Source: Trebonia sp035571275
GTDB lineage: Bacteria; Actinomycetota; Actinomycetes; Streptosporangiales; Streptosporangiaceae
DNA: 64,000 nucleotides
Assembly: GCA_035571275.1 (NCBI GenBank)
Contig: DATMKQ010000140.1
Coordinates: 1 to 64,000, forward strand
Direction: 5' to 3'
Shown here: positions 59,680-64,000 of the stretch, one piece after another
Numbering within the stretch: the stretch's first letter is position 1
Layout of the letters: every line of letters starts with the position of its first letter
Notes under the pieces: model-generated
What the model was told of the DNA's origin: nothing
What the model saw: only the letters and a program-made list of their open reading frames with translations
The model's database searches: none
Made by a program: the position numbers and the translations under genes

Positions 59680-62511
59680 CTAAGGAACGGTCCGGCTTGC
59701 CGCGCTTTCGTGTGCTGGCGGTGGCGCGCTGGGGCGGGCGATAACGTCGCGTAGCTGGTGGCGGCTGGCCACTCCGAGCTTGGGATAGGACCGGTACAGG
59801 TGCGAGCTGACCGTGCGCGGTGAGAGGTAGAGGCGGTCACCGATCTCGCGGTCCGTCAGGCCGTCGCTGGCCAGGCGGACGATCTGGCGTTGCTGGGGGG
59901 TGAGCTCCGCGAGGGCATCAGGTTTGCTGGCCGCGCCGGTAACCGACACTCCGCAGGCTCGCAGCTCGGCCTGGGCGCGCAGCGCCCATGACCGTGCACC
60001 TAGTCGCTGGAAGGTGCTCAGGGCTTCGGCCAGGACGGCCTTGGCGTCGTTGATCCGGCGGCGACGGCGCAGCCATTCGGCGTGGTCGAGGCGAAGCTGT
60101 GCGCGCTCGAAGGGCCACTGGTCCCCGGCCGGGTCGCAGAGCGCCTTGTCGAAATGGGCTTCGGCCCCATCTGGACCGGCGAGGATGCCGCGGGCGCGGG
60201 CGATGAGCTGCTCGAGCCGGGCAGAACCCCTTCCGTCGAGGCGGCTGAGTGCGTGCTCGATGACGTCGCCGCCTTCGATCCGCCGGTCGGCGTGGACCGC
60301 GGCGACGGCGAGGTCGGCCACACCGAGGTAGGAGGCGTAGTTGTGCAGCGGCGTGCCGTCCTCGCCGAACAGCCCGCGGAGCTGGGTGAACGCCTGGAGG
60401 TAGCTGCCGTCGGCGAGAGCCGCGAGGCCGATGGCACGCCGGGCCCTGGCGGCCACCAGCCCGCATTCGGCTGGATCGACGGTGGCGAGCGCCCTGGCGG
60501 CATGCCAGCGCGCCGCGCCAGAGTCGGCGCGCAGGGCGTGGACGGTAGCGGTGATCACGTCAGCAGACGCAGCGACGATATCCATGTGGCCCGCCTCGGC
60601 AATCCCGGCGGCCTCGGCGGCAACCTCCAGCGCCTCGTCCCAGCGCCCTGTGTCGATATAAGCCCACCCCAACACGGTCAGGCTCCCGCCGCTGGTACCC
60701 CGCACGCCGGGAGCCCGGAGCCGCTCCATGGCGTCTTGCAGCAAGGTGATCGCCAGGTCGGATTCGTCCAGAAGCCATGCGGCGGAAGCTATCCGCCACA
60801 AAGAGGGCTCTTCAACGGCCGAGGCAGCGATCTTGCGCAAGTGCGGGAGGAGCTGGTTCCTGCCGCCGATCGGGTCGGCGCTGGCGCGTATCCAGAGTCT
60901 CAGCACGTCGACATCACTGCCCGGGAGCTGTCCTGGAGGCGGCGGATCCTGGCGTTCCAGCAGGCCGAGAGTCTGGCTGACGGCCTGGCGGCTGGCGGGC
61001 ATCCCGGACTGGTAGGCGACAGTGGCCGCACTCCCGAGCGCGTCCCAGGCGAGGGCGGGCAGGTCACGTGATGCCTCTTCGGCGACGGAGATGAGCGCTG
61101 AAAGCGCGACGGTGCGCCGCCCTGACCAGGCCAGCGCCCACGCCGCGTCGTGGCGGGCAGTCAGCCGCAGTTCCGGGTTCGCCGTGACCGCCAGGGCACG
61201 GGTGGCGAGCTCCTGCACCCAGTCCCCCTGGCCAGTGGGAACAGCGGCAGACGCGGCGGCTACCAGCCTGCGTGCCTGGTCTGCGCGGTCGGGGCTGAGT
61301 TCGGCCGCGCGTTCCATCGCCAGCGCGGCGGCGATCGCACCGCCGCGGCGTTGCGCCTGGGCTGCAGTGGCCTCCAGCAGCGAAGCGACGTGCTCGTCCG
61401 GTTGCAGGGCCGCGGCGGCCAGGTGCCAGGCTTGCCGGTCTGGCTGGTCGTGCAGGGCCTGCGCGAGCTCGCGGTGCGCTGCGGCCCGCCGCGCGAAGGG
61501 GGCGGAATGGTAGATGGCGGAGCGGACGAGCGGATGGGAGAACTGCAGACCAGTCCTGTTCACCTTTACCAGGCCCAGTTGCTCGGCCGGCGTCAGCGCC
61601 GCCGCGTCTAGTCCGGCGCCGTGGCTCGCGGCTACGCGCAGGTCCGGGCCATCAGCCACGGCGGCCAGCAGCAGCGCGGCTTGCGCCTGCTCGGGCAGGG
61701 AAGCGAACCGGGAGGTGATAACGGCGCTCAGCCGGTCGGTCAGGGGCAGCGGCTCGGCGGCCCACCGCCTGCTGGCGGCAGGATTGTTCGCGATCACCTT
61801 AGCCAGCTCGATCAGCGCCATGGGATTACCCGCAGCTTGGGCGAGCACCTGCAGCCTCGCGCGGCCACGGGGAGGGCGAGGCTGCCCGTCCAGCAAGAGG
61901 CCGGCGTCCGCCGTCGACAGCGGATCAAGATGCAGCTCGGAAAAGCCCCGGTCAAAGCCGGAAGGCGGGGCCTGTCCCCGGGCGCCCACCAGCAGCACGA
62001 CCCGCTCTGCGTCCAGGCGGCTTCCGACGAAGGCCAGCGCCTCCAGCGAGCTGCGGTCCAGCCAGTGGACATCGTCGGCGACCACAAGGACCGGGGACCG
62101 TTCGGACAAATCCGAGAGCAGGGTAAGGACGGCCACTCCGGTCAGCAGCGGGTCGGGGGCGACCGGATCCGCGGCCAGGCCCAGCGCTCCCATCAGCGCC
62201 TGGGCCTGCCGGGCGGGCAGGTCGGCGGCACCGGACAGCACCGGCCGCAGGAGCTGATGCAGCCCGGCGAACGCGAGTGTGGACTCCGATTCGCGGCCGG
62301 TGACGGACAGCACCCGCTGGCCCGCCGACCGGGCCCGTCCGGCCGCGTCGGCCAGCAGCACGGTCTTGCCCATCCCCGCTTCACCCGTGACGACCAGCAC
62401 TTGGCCGGCCAGCGGGACATGATCCACCATTCCGCGCAGCCGGGCCAGCGCGTCTTCCCGGCCGATGACGCGGGCCGGCTGTTGTGCGGGGAGTTCACCA
62501 GGACCTGGCAT
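59680..62511 (-). CDS. LuxR-family ATP-dependent regulator (LAL), paralogue 2
   Basis: 943 aa, alignable with paralogue 1 from MPGP to the LuxR domain: Walker A GEAGMGKT, Walker B VLVVADDVHWLD, the same LPLTDRLS and FSHPLVRSAIYHSAPFA blocks, and the C-terminal LTPQQRQIVRLASDGLTDREIGDRLYLSPRTVSS. Its tail is longer (PPPAHESAASRTVP). The ATG at 62511 is fixed by the leader shared with paralogue 1; the frame upstream to 62712 is not conserved. It faces away from the alpha/beta hydrolase at 62699, whose control region lies between them. Confidence 0.94.
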   Translation of the reverse strand: MPGPGELPAQQPARVIGREDALARLRGMVDHVPLAGQVLVVTGEAGMGKTVLLADAAGRARSAGQRVLSVTGRESESTLAFAGLHQLLRPVLSGAADLPARQAQALMGALGLAADPVAPDPLLTGVAVLTLLSDLSERSPVLVVADDVHWLDRSSLEALAFVGSRLDAERVVLLVGARGQAPPSGFDRGFSELHLDPLSTADAGLLLDGQPRPPRGRARLQVLAQAAGNPMALIELAKVIANNPAASRRWAAEPLPLTDRLSAVITSRFASLPEQAQAALLLAAVADGPDLRVAASHGAGLDAAALTPAEQLGLVKVNRTGLQFSHPLVRSAIYHSAPFARRAAAHRELAQALHDQPDRQAWHLAAAALQPDEHVASLLEATAAQAQRRGGAIAAALAMERAAELSPDRADQARRLVAAASAAVPTGQGDWVQELATRALAVTANPELRLTARHDAAWALAWSGRRTVALSALISVAEEASRDLPALAWDALGSAATVAYQSGMPASRQAVSQTLGLLERQDPPPPGQLPGSDVDVLRLWIRASADPIGGRNQLLPHLRKIAASAVEEPSLWRIASAAWLLDESDLAITLLQDAMERLRAPGVRGTSGGSLTVLGWAYIDTGRWDEALEVAAEAAGIAEAGHMDIVAASADVITATVHALRADSGAARWHAARALATVDPAECGLVAARARRAIGLAALADGSYLQAFTQLRGLFGEDGTPLHNYASYLGVADLAVAAVHADRRIEGGDVIEHALSRLDGRGSARLEQLIARARGILAGPDGAEAHFDKALCDPAGDQWPFERAQLRLDHAEWLRRRRRINDAKAVLAEALSTFQRLGARSWALRAQAELRACGVSVTGAASKPDALAELTPQQRQIVRLASDGLTDREIGDRLYLSPRTVSSHLYRSYPKLGVASRHQLRDVIARPSAPPPAHESAASRTVP

Positions 62512-62567
62512 GTGCCTGTCCTTTCGGCCAGTGCGTTGCGAAAACGCCGTCCCCAGGCTCAACAGCG
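62512..62567 (-). repeat. Leader shared by the two LAL regulator genes (copy 2)
   Basis: The 56 bp before the LAL2 start, homologous to 53137-53191. The 22 bp next to the ATG and the first 10 coding bases are identical in both copies. Confidence 0.85.
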
Positions 62568-62601
62568 ATTGCGGCCCAAGCATGCCTTCAGGCGCCAAAA
62601 G

Positions 62602-62622
62602 TGCAGTAGCGCCACGGATACC
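62602..62622 (+). promoter_or_regulatory. TGCAGT-N7-CGGATACC element upstream of the second hydrolase
   Basis: TGCAGT (62602-62607), 7 nt, CGGATACC (62615-62622), then GTTCGTGCCTGTCC; 76 bp before the ATG at 62699. Confidence 0.7.
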
Positions 62623-62698
62623 GTTCGTGCCTGTCCGGAGGCCACAGTGATGAAGGGGCCAGGCGTCACCACTGCAAGCACAAACGATGAGGATCGCG

Positions 62699-63532
62699 AT
62701 GCCCTTTGTCACTGTGGGGCGGGAGAATTCAGCCGTTATCCGGATCTATTACGAGGACCATGGGTCTGGTCCTCCCGTCGTGCTGGTCCACGGATACGCA
62801 CTGAACGGGCATTCATGGGAAAAACAGGAGACGGCCCTGCTCGCCGCCGGGCACCGGGTGATCACCTACGACCGGCGGGGTTTCGGCGCCTCAAGCAGGC
62901 CAAGCACCGGATATGACTTCGATACGCTGGCCGACGATCTTGACGTCCTGCTCAACAGGCTTGACCTCCGCGCAGTGGTGCTGGCAGGGTTCGCCATGGG
63001 AACCGGTGAGGTAACCCGCTACCTGGCCGCTCATGGCTCAGCGCGGGTCAAGGCAGCCGTGCTGGTGGCGCCGCTGCTGCCCTTCCTGCTCAAGACCAAC
63101 GACAGCCCGGAGGGTATCGAGCGGAGCGTTTTCGACGGCATCACGGCGCGAATCGCCACTGACCGCCCGGCGGCGATGAAAGACTTCCTTGACCGCTCCT
63201 ACAACATCGATCTCCTCGACGCCAGCCGGGTCAGCGACCAGGCATGGCAGAACAGCTTTTACGTGGCCATCTCCGCATCGGCCCAGGCCGCGCTCCGCTG
63301 CGTCACAGCCTGCCTTGAAGACTTCCGCGGCGATCTCGCCAGGATCAGCATCCCCGTCCTGGTAATCCACGGCGACCAGGATCGGGTACTGCCCTACGAG
63401 GCCACTAGCCGACGGCTCCCCGCGTTGCTGAAGAACGCGCGTTCCATCGTCATCGCAGGCGGGCCGCACGCGATCATCTGGACGCACGCCGACGAGGTCA
63501 ACCGGGCACTGCTCGACTTCATCGCCATCTGA
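62699..63532 (+). CDS. Alpha/beta hydrolase of the haloperoxidase-esterase group with substituted nucleophile
   Basis: 277 aa. The fold is complete: VVLVHGYALNGHSWEKQ, RVITYDRRGFGASSRP, the nucleophile elbow, VIHGDQDRVLP with the catalytic Asp, and GGPHAIIWTHADEVN with the His. The elbow, normally GFSMGTGEV, reads GFAMGTGEV: codon GCC at 62993-62995 puts Ala99 where the nucleophile Ser should be. Hydrolase or perhydrolase activity would be lost unless another residue serves. ATG 62699 is chosen because GAGGA lies about 7 nt upstream; ATG 62687 has none. The regulatory element lies in front. Confidence 0.9.
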   Translation: MPFVTVGRENSAVIRIYYEDHGSGPPVVLVHGYALNGHSWEKQETALLAAGHRVITYDRRGFGASSRPSTGYDFDTLADDLDVLLNRLDLRAVVLAGFAMGTGEVTRYLAAHGSARVKAAVLVAPLLPFLLKTNDSPEGIERSVFDGITARIATDRPAAMKDFLDRSYNIDLLDASRVSDQAWQNSFYVAISASAQAALRCVTACLEDFRGDLARISIPVLVIHGDQDRVLPYEATSRRLPALLKNARSIVIAGGPHAIIWTHADEVNRALLDFIAI

Positions 63533-63571
63533 GCCGGGCCCGCAGACCGCAACAGCGGGACGGTAAACCGC

Positions 63572-63837
63572 CCACGGTCAGGGTTACCGTGCCGAACGGC
63601 CGGTCCTCGATCAGGTGGCGTAGCGCCTCGGGGGCCTGCTAGTACGGGTCGTGGGCGGGCGCGATCTGGCCGCTGGCGATACCGGTGCAAGCCGGCCAGC
63701 ACGGTGCGGTCCAGCGGGGTCACACCCGCTGAGGTCACCCGCACCAGGGCCTGGCCGGTTCGAGGCCGCGGCTCCGGAATGTCGACGAGCCGCAGCGCCT
63801 CGTAACCGCCGCGCTCAGCAGCGTGCATGGCCTTCAC
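63572..63837 (-). pseudogene. Zinc-type alcohol dehydrogenase (MDR) with large internal deletion
   Basis: From GTG 63837 (GGAGG upstream) the first 46 residues are a normal MDR N-terminus: KAMHAAERGGYEALRLVDIPEPRPRTGQALVRV, AGVTPLDRTVLAGL. The sequence then joins, in another frame, an MDR C-terminus: IASGQIAPAHDPY, a stop (63639-63641), then QAPEALRHLIEDRPFGTVTLTV. The whole catalytic and Rossmann core (roughly 220 residues) is missing. The open frame onward into 63394 is only antisense of the hydrolase. Confidence 0.7.
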
Positions 63838-63908
63838 CGGTTGCCTCCGTGGGCGAGTTGGGACACGGAAGGAGCGCGGCAGGCCCGCGCTCGGCCATCG
63901 GAGCTCGG

Positions 63909-64000
63909 CTATCGGATTGGGGAAAGCTCAGCGCCAGCGAGTTCCGCGTAGACCAGGAACCCGAATGGATCAGACAACTGGCGCTGCTCCATCAGCCGGT
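63909..64000 (-). CDS. C-terminal end of an unidentified protein (partial)
   Basis: The minus strand is open from the window edge to a TAG at 63909-63911 and reads RLMEQRQLSDPFGFLVYAE followed by LAGAELSPIR. The DPFGFLVYAEL pattern is reminiscent of the end of glyoxalase/VOC-type proteins, but too little is visible. An ATG at 63992 could also start a short separate frame. It points the same way as the dehydrogenase remnant. Confidence 0.35.
   Translation of the reverse strand, partial: RLMEQRQLSDPFGFLVYAELAGAELSPIR

Noticed and set aside
62512..62712. N-terminal extension of the second LAL regulator (frame open to 62712)
   Set aside because: Not conserved in paralogue 1, where the same leader contains an in-frame TAG; it also covers the regulatory element of the hydrolase.
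63394..63571. Downstream part of the minus-strand frame of the dehydrogenase remnant
   Set aside because: It is antisense to the hydrolase gene and has no dehydrogenase similarity.
1..64000. tRNA, rRNA, riboswitch, prophage or insertion-sequence genes
   Set aside because: No cloverleaf, rRNA-like, known riboswitch core, integrase or transposase signature was recognised on reading either strand.

Overview
The window is high-GC actinobacterial chromosome. Marker genes are a WhiB1-type regulator, the SigR/RsrA thiol-stress pair, nickel superoxide dismutase with its processing protease, a PdtaS-type sensor kinase, a DprE2/DPPR-synthase arabinan-precursor operon, SigF/RsbW-type genes and many -10 boxes placed 6-7 nt before a start codon (leaderless transcripts). 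Several proteins (WhiB1, PdtaS, HisN, RsgA, IlvG, DprE2) closely resemble mycobacterial orthologues, but the permeases, LAL regulators and NiSOD point to a non-mycobacterial, Streptomyces/Streptosporangium-like actinomycete. Genus cannot be assigned from the sequence alone. No rRNA, tRNA, CRISPR array, transposase or prophage was seen.

Layout. 0-8.4 kb: tail of a low-complexity protein, an MDR oxidoreductase, malic enzyme, a CGNR zinc-finger protein, two paralogous APC permeases whose ribosome sites sit in a start-proximal hairpin, and the sodX/sodN pair. 8.5-12.2 kb: RsbW-like kinase with SigF-like sigma factor, a tandem hairpin array, a lipid kinase and whiB1 with a CRP-like site. 12.2-25 kb: PdtaS, bioF-GntR-bioD, a monocarboxylate-type symporter pair, an IlvG-like ThDP enzyme, biotin carboxylase with a 70-aa biotinyl carrier, and two membrane HD proteins. 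25-32.6 kb: rsrA-sigR with an autoregulatory promoter, DksA-like and SRAP proteins, aroA-rsgA-hisN and a CBS protein. 32.9-41.5 kb: a co-directional run of two unknown proteins, a family-A DNA polymerase, a UMP-kinase paralogue, a MoxR ATPase, a VWA/metallopeptidase-like protein and a YoaK protein, facing an OmpR-type regulator. 41.6-45 kb: phosphodiester glycosidase-DPPR synthase-DprE2 operon. 45.3-53 kb: peptide deformylase, hsp20 with an elaborate promoter, a MerR regulator, PrpE-type ligase, methyltransferases and small proteins.

53-64 kb is the most unusual part. Two large LuxR-type (LAL) regulators, inverted paralogues sharing even their leader DNA, enclose or adjoin RidA, DUF1330, SDR, peroxiredoxin-like and alpha/beta-hydrolase genes. 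Four of these transcription units are preceded by the same bipartite element, TGCAGT-N7-CGGATACC, always with 7-nt spacing, which suggests a local regulon that may answer to the LAL regulators. The area is also decaying: one hydrolase and one dehydrogenase have internal deletions, and another hydrolase has Ala in place of the nucleophile Ser.

A second theme is a dispersed G-run hairpin element (core G6-7, TCGT/TCG, C6-7) at several loci. It extends or interrupts coding regions and forms a tandem array behind the sigma-factor gene.
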